A stretch of DNA of 64,000 bases from Lachnospiraceae bacterium KH1T2 (GCA_900114405.1 FOSY01000005.1:124001-188000); one strand, 5' to 3'. Shown: positions 41,316-51,739, counted from the first letter of the stretch. The notes: a model not told the origin generated them from the sequence alone. Translations and numbers: made by a program.

Positions 41316-42843
41316 AGTTCTTTTTAAAATATCTAACCGCCCATATCGTTTCATTCGATGCAGCTCCTGAAAAGCACATGCAGTCATTTCCGGCTTCATC
41401 CTGCATCTCAACGATCACGCCTTTATATTCTTTATCATCGGTAAACATCGATACATATGGTGTGCCATTCTTCACAACCAATTTTCCTTTTCTGGCTCCA
41501 TCCATCGTGCCGTCAGATTCAACTTTTATTTTCTCGCACTCATGAACTTTTCTTGAAATATCTGTCCCATGGTCAACAAGGTAGTAGATCCCGGAAACTT
41601 CTTCCTGCGCAAAGCCAGCTTCATCAAGACTTTCTCCTGAGGTTGCGAAAGGTGCTGCAACAAGCCAGTTATCTTCATTCCTAAAAAGCTGATGAACTCT
41701 TGGCTCATGGTTTTCCCTGCCATTTTTGAATCTCTGATGATATACCATATATAACTTACCATCACTATCAATAAAAGCAGAATTATGTCCGCTCGCCATA
41801 TAAGTGTAGGTCAATGAAGGAAATGTATAATTTCCGATCATTTTAAGCCCAAACTTAGAATGTTCAAGTACCTTTCCAGGGGTGTTATTATTCATGTCTT
41901 CATAAGGTCCATCTATATTCCTCGACCTGTAAAGCCTGATCTGATATCCGCCTTTCGCATTCAGCTCACCATATGAAACAAAGAGGTAATAGTAGTCACT
42001 TACGTCATCATAGAGGATATACGGTCCTTCTATCGAATTATGACCACCTCCGAGCAGATGCTTACCATAGTAAGCATCTATTTCCTCTTCCTTATTTTCT
42101 TTTGGATGCTTCAAAAGACCTGTTTTTTCGTCCAACTGCAGAATAAATATGCCGCCTGACCACGAGCCATATACCATCCACATTTTACCGTCTTTATCAT
42201 ACAGGACACACGGGTCAATGCAGTTTGGCCACTTTTGATTATCATAGTCATTTTCCGTCAAATAATCTTTAAGCTCCGATTTATCATGGTATTTAAGGAA
42301 ATCAGTATTGTAAACCGTCCTATTATTAAAGCCCGAATCAAGCAGTCTGTCCATAAATTTATAAGGGCCTGTGATCTTATCAGCTACCGCATAGCATAGC
42401 GAGGATTTTTTATATGTTGATGTAGTGCAAAAATACATAACATATTTTTTCATTTCTTTATTATATATAACATCCGGTGCCCAGACCGAATATCCGTTTT
42501 CATGATTTCTGCCTACAAACGAAAATGCTCCAAGATCTCTATTAAGAAGATTGCTGAAGAGCTTATTATCTTCACTCACCCCTTCAAAGAGCTGCTTCCA
42601 TTTTCTAAGGTCAAGCGATTCCGCAGCCGTCATATGTGTTCCGAATATATAATAGCGGCCATTTTCCACAAAAATACTTGGATCATGCACAGATGCACCC
42701 GCCGTGAATCCGCCTCTATTCTCATATATCTCAGATTCCGACATATCTCTTCGGTGCACATTGATTTTTTTCACCGATGCCATATTACATCCTTCCAAAA
42801 GTACTATTGCAGCTATTATAAAAGCCACACGCCCTATTTTCAT
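41314..42843 (-). CDS. GH43 lipoprotein, probable endo-arabinanase type
   Basis: The 509-residue protein is a lipoprotein (lipobox LLEGC, C19). Its five-bladed propeller domain has the catalytic base D54 in VHDPS, the pKa-setting Asp in CIDPC, and the acid Glu in SIEGPY. After the propeller (to about residue 400) a beta domain of about 100 residues follows. The layout is like GH43 endo-alpha-1,5-L-arabinanases, which carry such a C-terminal beta domain; an exo-acting role is not excluded. It would cut arabinan at the cell surface and feed the importer. It lies 17 nt after the cytoplasmic GH43 gene. Confidence 0.85.
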   Translation of the reverse strand: MKIGRVAFIIAAIVLLEGCNMASVKKINVHRRDMSESEIYENRGGFTAGASVHDPSIFVENGRYYIFGTHMTAAESLDLRKWKQLFEGVSEDNKLFSNLLNRDLGAFSFVGRNHENGYSVWAPDVIYNKEMKKYVMYFCTTSTYKKSSLCYAVADKITGPYKFMDRLLDSGFNNRTVYNTDFLKYHDKSELKDYLTENDYDNQKWPNCIDPCVLYDKDGKMWMVYGSWSGGIFILQLDEKTGLLKHPKENKEEEIDAYYGKHLLGGGHNSIEGPYILYDDVSDYYYLFVSYGELNAKGGYQIRLYRSRNIDGPYEDMNNNTPGKVLEHSKFGLKMIGNYTFPSLTYTYMASGHNSAFIDSDGKLYMVYHQRFKNGRENHEPRVHQLFRNEDNWLVAAPFATSGESLDEAGFAQEEVSGIYYLVDHGTDISRKVHECEKIKVESDGTMDGARKGKLVVKNGTPYVSMFTDDKEYKGVIVEMQDEAGNDCMCFSGAASNETIWAVRYFKKN

Positions 42844-42860
42844 CCATTTAAGCTCCTCTA

Positions 42861-43802
42861 TTACAGATTGAACACAGGGAATCCTCCGTCATCCCATTTT
42901 ACTTTTAAAAGCATTGTGTGTCTGTTTGGATCATAAAGCGGATCTTCGCAAATAAGCTTGTCAGTCGTTCTGGCATGAAATACCATTATATCGTTGCCGT
43001 CTTCATCAGTTGTAAAGCAGTTATGTCCCGGTCCATAGATCTTTTTTGAAATATCTGATTTAAGTACAGGATTACGAAGCTTTCTCCAGCTCTGTGGATC
43101 GAGCACATCTGAATCCTCATCAGCAACAAGCATTCCTACGCAGTATGCAGGACTTGTATCAGATGCACTGAATGTAAGGAAGAGTTTTCCATCGTGATGT
43201 ATAACTGATGGTCCTTCATTTACCCAAAAACCATGTCTTTCCCAACTGTAGTCAGGAGTAGCAAGTAAAACCTGTGCTGTTTCAAGCTCATTCGCGCTCT
43301 TCATCCTGGCAATGTAGAGATTAGATATCTGCTTACCAACGCTGACTTTCTCAGCCCATACATAATACAAGCTGCCCTTATTTTCAAATACTGTCGCATC
43401 AAGAGAAAATGCTCTAAATGAGAACTCATCATCAGGTGCCGCATTCATTTTTCCAAGCTCAACCCATTCATCATTCATCGGGTCGTCACCACAGCATTTA
43501 AGTACATAAGGACGAAGCGCCCAGATATCATCTTTGTCACTTGCAGCAAAATACATGTACCAGCCGCCAAAAAGATAATGAAGCTCAGGTGCCCATACAT
43601 TACAGCTCATTATTCCGGACTCGTGCTTTTTCCAGATCGTCTTTTCCTCAGCATCTTTAATACCTTCAAGACTATCTGCGCAGCGAAGCACAACTCTGTC
43701 ATACTCAGGCACTGAAGCCGTAAAATAATATTTGCCATTCTCTGCGTGTAAAATAAAAGGATCCGCTCTCTGTGGTATCCATTCTTCAGCATAATTTAAC
43801 AT
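42861..43802 (-). CDS. GH43 glycosidase, cytoplasmic, probable arabinofuranosidase
   Basis: The start at 43802 follows AGGTG; it gives 313 residues without a signal peptide. The GH43 sites are seen as RADPF (base Asp), SLDAT (middle Asp) and NEGPS (acid Glu). The sequence is nearest in style to GH43_26-type exo-alpha-1,5-L-arabinofuranosidases, though those are secreted. It probably trims imported arabino-oligosaccharides. It heads a two-gene operon with the lipoprotein GH43; two TTTAG-N6-CTAAA sites lie upstream. Confidence 0.83.
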   Translation of the reverse strand: MLNYAEEWIPQRADPFILHAENGKYYFTASVPEYDRVVLRCADSLEGIKDAEEKTIWKKHESGIMSCNVWAPELHYLFGGWYMYFAASDKDDIWALRPYVLKCCGDDPMNDEWVELGKMNAAPDDEFSFRAFSLDATVFENKGSLYYVWAEKVSVGKQISNLYIARMKSANELETAQVLLATPDYSWERHGFWVNEGPSVIHHDGKLFLTFSASDTSPAYCVGMLVADEDSDVLDPQSWRKLRNPVLKSDISKKIYGPGHNCFTTDEDGNDIMVFHARTTDKLICEDPLYDPNRHTMLLKVKWDDGGFPVFNL

Positions 43803-43866
43803 AATCCACACCTCATTATTATAGTTTAATTTTGAAACAGATATCAATGATCTGCTTTTTAGTATA

Positions 43867-43882
43867 TTTAGACTCTTCTAAA
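43867..43882. promoter_or_regulatory. TTTAG-N6-CTAAA operator, GH43 promoter, site 1
   Basis: TTTAGACTCTTCTAAA; the inner bases also pair, giving a 6-4-6 repeat TTTAGA/TCTAAA. It abuts a TATACT -10-like element (43861-43866 on the minus strand). Confidence 0.65.
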
Positions 43883-43887
43883 AATAC

Positions 43888-43903
43888 TTTAGATTTAACT
43901 AAA
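43888..43903. promoter_or_regulatory. TTTAG-N6-CTAAA operator, GH43 promoter, site 2
   Basis: TTTAGATTTAACTAAA. Its start is exactly 21 bp from site 1, two helical turns, so two dimers could bind on the same face. Confidence 0.65.
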
Positions 43904-44037
43904 ATAATATAACAAGGTTGTATAGATTTCAAGACTTTCATAACATCTTTTTCAAGTTATTTCCCTAAATCAGGCAAGATTACAAATCATCCTGTTTTTT
44001 ACTTTTATTTAAAATATCGCGAATTTACGCTATATTT

Positions 44038-44053
44038 TTTAGTTAATTGTAAA
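44038..44053. promoter_or_regulatory. Weak TTTAG-N6-CTAAA-like site before phosphoketolase
   Basis: TTTAGTTAATTGTAAA differs from the motif at one position of the right half. It lies 30 bp upstream of the phosphoketolase -35. In AT-rich DNA this could be chance. Confidence 0.35.
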
Positions 44054-44083
44054 ATATTTAACTTTTATCGTAATAATATGAAA

Positions 44084-44112
44084 TTGAAATTTTGTTTTTC
44101 AGTAAGTACAAT
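44084..44112 (+). promoter_or_regulatory. Sigma-A promoter of the phosphoketolase gene
   Basis: TTGAAA (44084-44089) and TACAAT (44107-44112) are 17 bp apart. The leader of about 55 nt holds a small GTGCA/TGCAC stem (44146-44161) before the GAGGAGG ribosome binding site. Confidence 0.75.
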
Positions 44113-44174
44113 AGGCATCGGTTGACAAATAATTAACAGAGTTTGGTGCACAGCAATGCACTAGAGGAGGGCCT

Positions 44175-46559
44175 ATGGCAAACGACGTAAACGTCGAAGA
44201 GAAGGGACCTATTACTGATTCACTTCTCGAAAAAATGAATAAATTCTGGAGAGCATCTAACTATCTCTCTGCTTGTCAGCTTTACCTCTTAAAGAATCCA
44301 CTTCTTAAAGAGCCGCTGACAAATGATATGGTCAAAAAAAAGATTGTTGGACATTGGGGTACTGTTCCGGGTCAGAACTTTATCTTTGTTCATCTTAACC
44401 GCGCTATAAAAAGATACGATCTCGATATGATCCTGCTTTCAGGTCCAGGACATGGCGGAAACTTCTTTATCGCTAATGACTATCTTGATGGTTCATATTC
44501 AGAAATTTACCCAAATATTTCAGAAGATCTCGACGGAATGCAGAAACTTTTCAAGCAGTTCTCATTCCCAGGAGGAGTTCCAAGCCACTGCGCACCTGAA
44601 ACACCGGGTTCTATCCACGAAGGCGGAGAGCTTGGCTATTCACTGGCTCATGGCTTTGGTGCTGTATTTGATAATCCTGATCTTATCGCTACAGTAGTTG
44701 TTGGAGATGGCGAGTCAGAGACAGGTCCGCTTGCTACTTCATGGCAGTGCAATAAGTTCCTTAACCCTAAAAATGATGGTGCAGTTCTTCCTATCCTCCA
44801 TCTTAATGGTTACAAGATTGCAAACCCGACTATCTTTGGAAGACTTTCTCATGAAGAACTCACAGACTTCTTCCATGGTACAGGTTGGGAGCCATATTTC
44901 GTCGAGGGTGATGACCCTATGACAATGCACCGCAAGATGGCTGAGACAATGGATATCGTCATCGAGAAGATCAAAGCCATCCAGAAGCACGCAAGAGAAA
45001 CCGGCGATATGACACGTCCGGTATGGCCTATGATCGTCCTTCGCACTCCTAAGGGATGGACAGGACCTAAGGTTGTTGACGGCAACCGCATCGAGGGCAA
45101 CTTCCTTGCACATCAGGTACCAATCATGATGGATAAGCCTGAGCACCTTCAGATGCTTTCTGATTGGCTCCACAGTTACCATGCTGAAGAGCTCTTTGAC
45201 GAAAATGGTAAATTTGATCCTGAACTCAAGGCACTTGCACCAACAGGTGACAGAAGACTCGGTGCTAATCCACATGCTAACGGCGGTAAGCTCCTTCGTG
45301 ACCTTCGTCTTCCGGACTTCAGAGATTACGAATTTAAGATCGGTGAGCATGGTTCAAAAGAAGGACAGGATACAACAGTTCTTGGCAACTTCGTCCGCAA
45401 TATCTTTAAGCTTAATGCAGATGCAAAGAACTTCCGTATATTCTCTCCTGATGAGAATAACTCAAACCGTTTCAATGCAGTATTTGAGGCAACAAACAGA
45501 AGCTGGAATGCTGAAAAACACGACGATGATGACTGCCTTGCAGCAGATGGGCGTGTTATGGACTCAATGCTTTCAGAGCATATGTGTGAAGGATGGCTTG
45601 AAGGATATCTTCTTACAGGACGTCATGGTTTCTTTGATACATACGAAGCATTCTCACGTATCATAGATTCAATGGTCGCACAGCATGCAAAGTGGCTTAA
45701 AGTCTGCAATCAGCTTCCTTGGAGAGCAAGAATTGCTTCACTTAACCTCCTTATGTGCTCTACAGTATGGCAGCAGGATCATAATGGATTTACACATCAG
45801 GATCCGGGTCTTATGGACCACATTGCAAATAAGAAGGCAGACGTTGTACGTCTTTATCTTCCACCTGATGCAAACACTCTTCTTTCTACATTTGATCACT
45901 GCATCAGAAGTAAGAACTATGTAAATGTTATCATCGCAAGTAAGCATCCTCGTCCACAGTGGCTTTCAATGCCTGAAGCAGTTAAGCACTGCACACAGGG
46001 TATCGGCATCTGGGATTGGGCTTCAAACGATCAGGGTCAGGAACCTGATATCGTATTTGCCTGCGCAGGTGAAACACCTACACTTGAAGCACTTGCAGCT
46101 GTTTCAATACTTAATAAAGAACTTCCTGATCTCAAGATCAGATTTATAAATGTAGTCGACCTCTTCAAGCTTCAGCCGAAGAACGAGCATCCACACGGTC
46201 TTTCAGATGCCGAGTATGATATGCTCTTTACTGCCGACAAGCCTGTTATCTTCAACTTCCATGGCTATCCGGCACTTGTACACGAGCTTACATATCGCCG
46301 TCACAACAACCGTCTCATGCATGTACGCGGCTATCACGAAGAAGGTACTATCACTACTCCATTTGATGTTCGTGTACAGAACGGTATCGATCGTTTCCAT
46401 CTGGTAAAGGATGCGCTTAAGTTCCTTCCTCAGCTTGGAAATAAGGGTGCTTTCCTGTATCAGAAGATGAACGACAAGCTCGTTGAGCATAAGCAGTATA
46501 TCCAAGAGTACGGTCAGGATCTTCCTGAAGTTGCTCAGTGGAAATGGGAAGACAAATAA
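44175..46559 (+). CDS. xfp: Phosphoketolase (xylulose 5-phosphate/fructose 6-phosphate)
   Basis: The 794-residue enzyme splits xylulose 5-phosphate into acetyl phosphate and glyceraldehyde 3-phosphate using thiamine diphosphate. Family motifs are in place: PGHGG at 91-95, EGGELG at 149-154, the cofactor site [14 protein letters not shown] at 177-190, and a C-terminal domain with [14 protein letters not shown]. Full length is normal. It gives pentoses, such as arabinose released by the glycosidases next door, a direct ATP-yielding route to acetate. It is monocistronic with its own promoter and hairpin terminator. Confidence 0.96.
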   Translation: MANDVNVEEKGPITDSLLEKMNKFWRASNYLSACQLYLLKNPLLKEPLTNDMVKKKIVGHWGTVPGQNFIFVHLNRAIKRYDLDMILLSGPGHGGNFFIANDYLDGSYSEIYPNISEDLDGMQKLFKQFSFPGGVPSHCAPETPGSIHEGGELGYSLAHGFGAVFDNPDLIATVVVGDGESETGPLATSWQCNKFLNPKNDGAVLPILHLNGYKIANPTIFGRLSHEELTDFFHGTGWEPYFVEGDDPMTMHRKMAETMDIVIEKIKAIQKHARETGDMTRPVWPMIVLRTPKGWTGPKVVDGNRIEGNFLAHQVPIMMDKPEHLQMLSDWLHSYHAEELFDENGKFDPELKALAPTGDRRLGANPHANGGKLLRDLRLPDFRDYEFKIGEHGSKEGQDTTVLGNFVRNIFKLNADAKNFRIFSPDENNSNRFNAVFEATNRSWNAEKHDDDDCLAADGRVMDSMLSEHMCEGWLEGYLLTGRHGFFDTYEAFSRIIDSMVAQHAKWLKVCNQLPWRARIASLNLLMCSTVWQQDHNGFTHQDPGLMDHIANKKADVVRLYLPPDANTLLSTFDHCIRSKNYVNVIIASKHPRPQWLSMPEAVKHCTQGIGIWDWASNDQGQEPDIVFACAGETPTLEALAAVSILNKELPDLKIRFINVVDLFKLQPKNEHPHGLSDAEYDMLFTADKPVIFNFHGYPALVHELTYRRHNNRLMHVRGYHEEGTITTPFDVRVQNGIDRFHLVKDALKFLPQLGNKGAFLYQKMNDKLVEHKQYIQEYGQDLPEVAQWKWEDK

Positions 46560-46629
46560 CTTAATTTCTTTTCCAGGCATTAATTACCAAAATCCTTTTA
46601 TTAAATACAAATCCCCCAAAAAATAAATT

Positions 46630-46661
46630 GTCCGGTTATAAGTGAAAACTTATAGCCGGAC
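46630..46661 (+). terminator. Hairpin terminator between phosphoketolase and M20 genes
   Basis: GTCCGGTTATAAGT and ACTTATAGCCGGAC form a 14-bp stem with one wobble pair and a GAAA loop. TTAACTTTT follows on the + strand. It may act for both convergent genes. Confidence 0.75.
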
Positions 46662-46697
46662 TTAACTTTTGAAGTCAAAATCACAAATATATTAACT

Positions 46698-47879
46698 TTA
46701 AGAATTTATATATTTTTCTGCATATGCCGCATACAGCGCAGCGCCTATCGTAAGTGCATCTTCATCAATATCAAAGTTATCTGTATGATATGGATTTCTG
46801 GTATTCTCTTTATCTGCATTCCCCGTACCAAGGTATACATATACTCCCTGACATTCCTTTTGATATTCGCAAAAATCATCACCCGAAAGATATATCTCTC
46901 TGTCGGTCTTTACATGACCTTTCCCAAGTACATCATCGATAACCTCAACAGCTTCATCACAGATGTCTGCCGGGTTTATCAAAACCGAGGCGAAATCTTC
47001 CCACACTACTTCTGCCTTGCCGCCATACAGCCTCGCTATGGAATTTGCAGTTTCCTCTACAAGACCATTTACTTTTTTCCTGTTCTCTTCTGAAATATTT
47101 CTTGTAGTACCTTCGAGCTGTGCATTGCCTGCAATAATATTGTAGCCTGTGCCGGCTTCAAGCTTTCCAACTCCAATGACAACCGGCTCCAGCGGCGAGG
47201 TCATACGTGATACTATCCCTTGAAGTGCAACGACGATTTGAGAAGCAATATACAAAGCATCTACGCCCTTCGATGGATTGCAGACATGTGCCGACTTTCC
47301 CTCTATATTGATCGTAAAGTGGTCTACACTCGCATTATTTATACCTTTTTTAACTCCTACGATACCGGTACCAAGATCAGGCGCACAATGTATTCCAAAC
47401 ACCCTCGCTGCATCTCCCAATGTTTCTGATCTTCGTTCTGTATAAAGCTTTCCGCCTTTGCCTATCTCTTCTGCCGGTTGAAAAAGGAATCTTACTTCAC
47501 CTTTAAGTTCATCCCTCTTAGCCGCCAAAAGTTTCGCTGCACCAAGCAGCATGGCGGTATGTGCATCATGACCGCACGCATGCATAACACCATCATTTTG
47601 CGATCTATAAGGCACATCATTTTTTTCATAAATCGGCAGCGCATCTATATCAGCTCTCAACGCAGCAACTCGACCTGATGCTTCTTTGCCTCTTAATATG
47701 CCTATCACTCCGGTTTCCGTTGCCCTCTTATGCTCAATTCCAAGCTCATCGAGCTCTTTTTCTATTTTTTCTGAAGTCAAAAACTCTTTTAGCGAAAGTT
47801 CCGGATTCGCATGAAAATAACGCCGCAGGCCAACTACATACTCTTTTATCTTTTCAGCATCACTCAGATATGTGTTCAT
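46698..47879 (-). CDS. M20-family amidohydrolase, probable N-acyl-amino acid deacylase
   Basis: The 393-residue protein is an M20D peptidase/aminoacylase: RADIDALPI, HACGHDAHTA and FQPAEE provide the metal ligands and catalytic Glu; a dimerisation domain lies in the middle (about 185-300). These enzymes hydrolyse N-acetyl or other N-acyl amino acids, or indole-conjugates. Its start overlaps the stop of the hydroxyacid dehydrogenase gene by 4 nt, and it closes a six-gene operon with metQ, metN, metI and an aminotransferase. Supply of a free amino acid for the next steps is a fitting role. Confidence 0.87.
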   Translation of the reverse strand: MNTYLSDAEKIKEYVVGLRRYFHANPELSLKEFLTSEKIEKELDELGIEHKRATETGVIGILRGKEASGRVAALRADIDALPIYEKNDVPYRSQNDGVMHACGHDAHTAMLLGAAKLLAAKRDELKGEVRFLFQPAEEIGKGGKLYTERRSETLGDAARVFGIHCAPDLGTGIVGVKKGINNASVDHFTINIEGKSAHVCNPSKGVDALYIASQIVVALQGIVSRMTSPLEPVVIGVGKLEAGTGYNIIAGNAQLEGTTRNISEENRKKVNGLVEETANSIARLYGGKAEVVWEDFASVLINPADICDEAVEVIDDVLGKGHVKTDREIYLSGDDFCEYQKECQGVYVYLGTGNADKENTRNPYHTDNFDIDEDALTIGAALYAAYAEKYINS

Positions 47880-48835
47880 TTAAAATATTCCTTCGAAATT
47901 TCTATATTTTTCCTTATGCCTTCACAGCAATCATGAAATCTGCTTTTTTCCCTGTCATTCAAAGGAATCTCGATAACCTTTTCGACTCCATTTCTGCTTA
48001 ACCTTACAGGAACTCCGGCAAAAAGCCCTCTCTCACCAAATTCGCCGTCAAGTTCCGCACTTGCAGGAACTATAAGCTTCTCATCATATCTTACTGCTTT
48101 TACAAGCCTGTACGCAGTTGAAGCTATCGCATATTCTGTGCAATATTTACCGTTGTAAGTTACCCAGCCACCCTCTCTTGCTTCCTTTTCAATCTCATCC
48201 TCATCAAATACTATCGAGCTGTCACTTTTTAATAATTCACTAAGCGGCTGACCATTAAAATTCACAGCAGACCATGCTGCTATCTGTTCATTTCCATGCT
48301 CTCCAAGCATATACGCAGATATCGAATGTACATCTATGTCTGTTTTCTCCGATATCCTTAATTTAAGCCTTGCACTGTCAAGTCCTGTACCCGTACCAAA
48401 TACACGTCCCTTCGGCAATTTTAATATATCATTCAGCCACTTGGTTATAATATCGCAAGGATTCGAGATATTGATCAGCACGCCTGCAAAGCCTGTTTCT
48501 TTAAGCCTTTGTGCAAAAGTAAACAGCGCATGCATGTTGAACTCCATCTCTGATAGCCTTGTATGCGTACCTTTAAGCGCGATTATATTCCCCACAGAAA
48601 TCACTATAACATCTCTGTCACCAAGGTCCTCTATCTCTCCTACCTTGATATTTACACTATGCGGCAAAAACTCCGATGCATCCAGCACATCCTGCCTCTC
48701 CGCCTGTACCTTTGCTTTATTTTCTTCAAGATCAACTAAAACAAAATCATCCGCTACACCATTCATAGCCAATGTATATAACACATGTGCGCCGACATGC
48801 CCAATTCCGATTATTCCCACTTTAAAATCTGACAT
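47876..48835 (-). CDS. L-2-hydroxyacid dehydrogenase of the LDH/MDH family
   Basis: The 319-residue protein has the Rossmann motif GIGHVG (10-15), the catalytic Asp-Arg pair in GLDSARL (D153, R156) and the His in GEHGN (H180). The substrate-specificity loop, normally NQKPGETR in lactate dehydrogenases, reads NIIALKGTHTR (83-93), so the Gln that selects pyruvate is lost. This is the pattern of L-2-hydroxyisocaproate dehydrogenases, which reduce larger 2-keto acids with NADH. It fits the aminotransferase gene just upstream, whose product would be a 2-keto acid. Confidence 0.83.
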   Translation of the reverse strand: MSDFKVGIIGIGHVGAHVLYTLAMNGVADDFVLVDLEENKAKVQAERQDVLDASEFLPHSVNIKVGEIEDLGDRDVIVISVGNIIALKGTHTRLSEMEFNMHALFTFAQRLKETGFAGVLINISNPCDIITKWLNDILKLPKGRVFGTGTGLDSARLKLRISEKTDIDVHSISAYMLGEHGNEQIAAWSAVNFNGQPLSELLKSDSSIVFDEDEIEKEAREGGWVTYNGKYCTEYAIASTAYRLVKAVRYDEKLIVPASAELDGEFGERGLFAGVPVRLSRNGVEKVIEIPLNDREKSRFHDCCEGIRKNIEISKEYFK

Positions 48836-48847
48836 TTTCCCACCTTC

Positions 48848-50014
48848 TTATCTGCGCCTGATCTTCTGATGAATACTTTCAAGTCGTTCTAATGCACTTA
48901 TCAGGGTTTCATCTTTTTTAGCAAAATGAAATCTTATCAAGTGATTCACATTTTCATGGAAGAAGCTTGATCCGGGCACTGCACCTACACCTACCTTCTC
49001 TGCAAGATCTGTGCAAAATTCCAGATCACTCTCATAATTCCACTCGGATATATCCACAAGCACATAATATGCCCCCTGAGGTTTATAGTACTTCAAGCCT
49101 GCATTTTCAAGCCCTGAGCAGAAAAGCTCTCTCTTTTTAGTATACATTTCCAAAAGGTCATCATAGTACTTTTGTCCAAAATTCAGCCCTGTAACTACTG
49201 CTTCCTGTAATGGTGCTGCTGCACCAACTGTCAGAAAATCATGCACTTTCTTTATTCTCTCAGTTATTTCCTCTGGTGCTATCGTATATCCAAGCCTCCA
49301 TCCTGTGATCGAGTATGTTTTTGAAAGCGAGCCAGTACTGATCGTTCTTTCTCTCATTCCGGGGAGCGATGCCATGTAGATCATTTTGTTTGGTGCATAT
49401 ACTATATGCTCGTATACCTCATCAGTAACCACATATGCATCATATTTCTTTACAATGTCAGCTATAAGTTCCATCTCCTGATACGTGAAAACTTTTCCGG
49501 AAGGATTGGATGGGTTACAGAGTATAAGCGCTTTTGCCCCATCTCTAAAAGTCTGCTCAAGAACCTGCGGATCAAATGTAAAAGCCGGCGGTTTAAGCGG
49601 GACATATATTGGTTCTGCTCCCGACAGTATCGCATCTGCTCCATAATTTTCATAAAAAGGTGAAAAAACTGCGATTTTATCGCCAGGATTGCATATGGTC
49701 ATCATTGCTGCCATCATTGCCTCAGTACCGCCGCAAGTGATGACCACTTCTTTTTCCGGGTCGATCTCGATCCCCATAAGCAAAGACTCTTTCTTTGCAA
49801 GTGCTTTTCTGGTATTTTGCGCACCCCATGTTATGGAATATTGATGATAATCTTCATGAGAAACTTCTCTGAGTCTTTTTAAGACTTCTTCCGGGGGCTC
49901 GAAATCCGGAAAGCCCTGTGAAAGATTTATAGCTCCGTATTTATTTGAAACACGAGTCATTCTTCTGATTACTGAATCTGTAAAATTTTCTGTCCTTTTA
50001 GATAATGATCTCAT
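48848..50014 (-). CDS. Class I/II aminotransferase
   Basis: The start at 50014 has AAGGTGAG before it (388 residues); a longer frame runs into metI. The protein has NLSQGFPDF near the N-terminus, CNPSNPSGKV, VTDEVYEH and the PLP Lys in SLSKTYSITGWRLGY. It resembles the AspC/MtnE/KAT-like group that acts on aromatic amino acids and methionine. It stands between metI and the 2-hydroxyacid dehydrogenase gene, so transamination of methionine or branched or aromatic amino acids is likely. Confidence 0.9.
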   Translation of the reverse strand: MRSLSKRTENFTDSVIRRMTRVSNKYGAINLSQGFPDFEPPEEVLKRLREVSHEDYHQYSITWGAQNTRKALAKKESLLMGIEIDPEKEVVITCGGTEAMMAAMMTICNPGDKIAVFSPFYENYGADAILSGAEPIYVPLKPPAFTFDPQVLEQTFRDGAKALILCNPSNPSGKVFTYQEMELIADIVKKYDAYVVTDEVYEHIVYAPNKMIYMASLPGMRERTISTGSLSKTYSITGWRLGYTIAPEEITERIKKVHDFLTVGAAAPLQEAVVTGLNFGQKYYDDLLEMYTKKRELFCSGLENAGLKYYKPQGAYYVLVDISEWNYESDLEFCTDLAEKVGVGAVPGSSFFHENVNHLIRFHFAKKDETLISALERLESIHQKIRRR

Positions 50015-50025
50015 CTTTCTCACCT

Positions 50026-50706
50026 TCAATGTGTGCTTTTTTTGGCAATTGTATCGCCCACCAGCTGCAATAAGCTCACAGCGATCACAAGTATAACGAC
50101 CGTTGCCCACGTTATGTCCTTCATATTCCTGTCATGTCCATATCTGATGGCAAAATCACCAAGACCGCCTGCACCTACAACTCCAGCCATCGCAGTTAAC
50201 CCCAACAGGCTTATTGCAGTTATCGTAGTCGCCCTTGCCAGCTGGCCTGCGCTTTCTCTCAGATAAACCCGCGTGATGATCTCGAAATTTGAAAGTCCCA
50301 TCGACTCTGCAGCTTCTACAAGTCCCGGCTGAACCTGTGCCAAAGCTGACTGAACCTGCCTTGTAAAAAAGGGCACAGAACCAAACACAAGAGGTACGAT
50401 AGCCCCCTGTATATTTATCGCCGTTCCCATTATTGCTCTAGAAAGCGGCATAAGAGCTGTAAGCAATATGATAAATGGTATAGACCTGAAAAGATTTGTG
50501 ACAGCATCTAATATTTTGAAAACCGGCTTATTTTCACAAATGCCGCCTTCCCTTGTCACCGTTAAGATTATTCCAAATGTAAAGCCCAGAACAAATCCTA
50601 TTCCACCTGCCCATAATTCCATGATGATCGTATCAACTATTGCCTGCAAAAATTCATACCATTTATCAATAAGATTAGGCATAAAACTAGTAAGGATTTC
50701 TTGCAT
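50026..50706 (-). CDS. metI: Methionine ABC transporter permease MetI
   Basis: The 226-residue protein has five membrane helices and the binding-protein-dependent transport signature around GLVEAAESMGLSNFEIITRV, as in MetI. It overlaps metN by 20 nt. With MetN and MetQ it forms a methionine importer. Confidence 0.93.
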   Translation of the reverse strand: MQEILTSFMPNLIDKWYEFLQAIVDTIIMELWAGGIGFVLGFTFGIILTVTREGGICENKPVFKILDAVTNLFRSIPFIILLTALMPLSRAIMGTAINIQGAIVPLVFGSVPFFTRQVQSALAQVQPGLVEAAESMGLSNFEIITRVYLRESAGQLARATTITAISLLGLTAMAGVVGAGGLGDFAIRYGHDRNMKDITWATVVILVIAVSLLQLVGDTIAKKSTH

Positions 50707-51736
50707 CTTTTATAACCTCCACACCGACATGTCTATCTCTAAGATATTGAATGGCTTCATCAATTTTTATCGATTCCCCACTGAACTTTACAACTGTACC
50801 GCCCACCGGCGATCCAGACACTATTTCAACATCAGCTAAAAGGATGTTCAAGTTCACATCAAACTTTTTAGTAACAGTGGAGATCAGTGGCTCTGACACT
50901 TCTTTTTGAATATAGGTAAGTCTCGTAAGTACTTCTCCATCGGCAGGAGAGATTCCATTTATATCGTCTTTCAATATCTCATCTAATTTATATAGATTTG
51001 AAGTCGTTTTTATAAAATCTTTTGTCAGCGAATGCTTAGGGTTTGCAAATATGTCAAAAACATCACCCTCTTCAACCACTTTTCCATTTTCCATTACTGC
51101 TATCCTGCTGCATATTCGCTTGATAACATCCATTTCATGCGTGATCAGCACAATTGTTATTCCAAGTTTTTCATTAAGATGTTTCAAGAGTTTGAGTATA
51201 GACTCAGTAGTCTGCGGGTCAAGCGCACTGGTTGCTTCATCCGAAAGCAGTATCTTCGGATCATTCGCCAAAGCTCTTGCGATAGCTACCCTTTGCTTCT
51301 GACCACCTGACAACTCCGAAGGATACGCATTTTCTTTATCCGAAAGCTCAACTAAATTCAGCAGTTCTCGCACCTTTTTCTGTATTTCCTTCTTTCCAAG
51401 CCCGCTTTTTTTAAGTGGAAAAGCAACATTTCCAAAGACTGTTCTCGATGGCATCAGATTAAAATGCTGAAATATCATTCCTATCTTTTTGCGTTCACTT
51501 CTTAATTCTTTATGCGAAAGCTTCAAAAGATCTACACCATCAATCTTCACTTCTCCCGAAGTCGGCTTTTCAAGCAGATTTATGCACCTTACAAGTGTCG
51601 ATTTACCGGCTCCTGAAAAACCTATTATTCCATATATTTCACTATCTCCTATGGTTATAGAAACGTTTTTCAAGGCTTCGACTTCTTTTTCCTTATCATC
51701 TTTAAATGTTTTAACTATGTTTCTAAGTTCTATCAA
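50687..51736 (-). CDS. metN: Methionine ABC transporter ATPase MetN
   Basis: The 349-residue ATPase has Walker A GFSGAGKST, signature LSGGQKQR, Walker B ILLSDEA and the switch His in ITHEMDV. Beyond the ATPase, about residues 265-345 form the NIL (ACT-like) domain, which binds methionine and inhibits transport when the cell is replete. This domain is specific to MetN, so the call is firm. Confidence 0.95.
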   Translation of the reverse strand: MIELRNIVKTFKDDKEKEVEALKNVSITIGDSEIYGIIGFSGAGKSTLVRCINLLEKPTSGEVKIDGVDLLKLSHKELRSERKKIGMIFQHFNLMPSRTVFGNVAFPLKKSGLGKKEIQKKVRELLNLVELSDKENAYPSELSGGQKQRVAIARALANDPKILLSDEATSALDPQTTESILKLLKHLNEKLGITIVLITHEMDVIKRICSRIAVMENGKVVEEGDVFDIFANPKHSLTKDFIKTTSNLYKLDEILKDDINGISPADGEVLTRLTYIQKEVSEPLISTVTKKFDVNLNILLADVEIVSGSPVGGTVVKFSGESIKIDEAIQYLRDRHVGVEVIKDARNPY

Positions 51737-51739
51737 CCC

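Noticed and set aside
44739..45350. 203-codon frame on the minus strand inside phosphoketolase
   Set aside because: It is antisense to conserved cofactor motifs and has no start signals.
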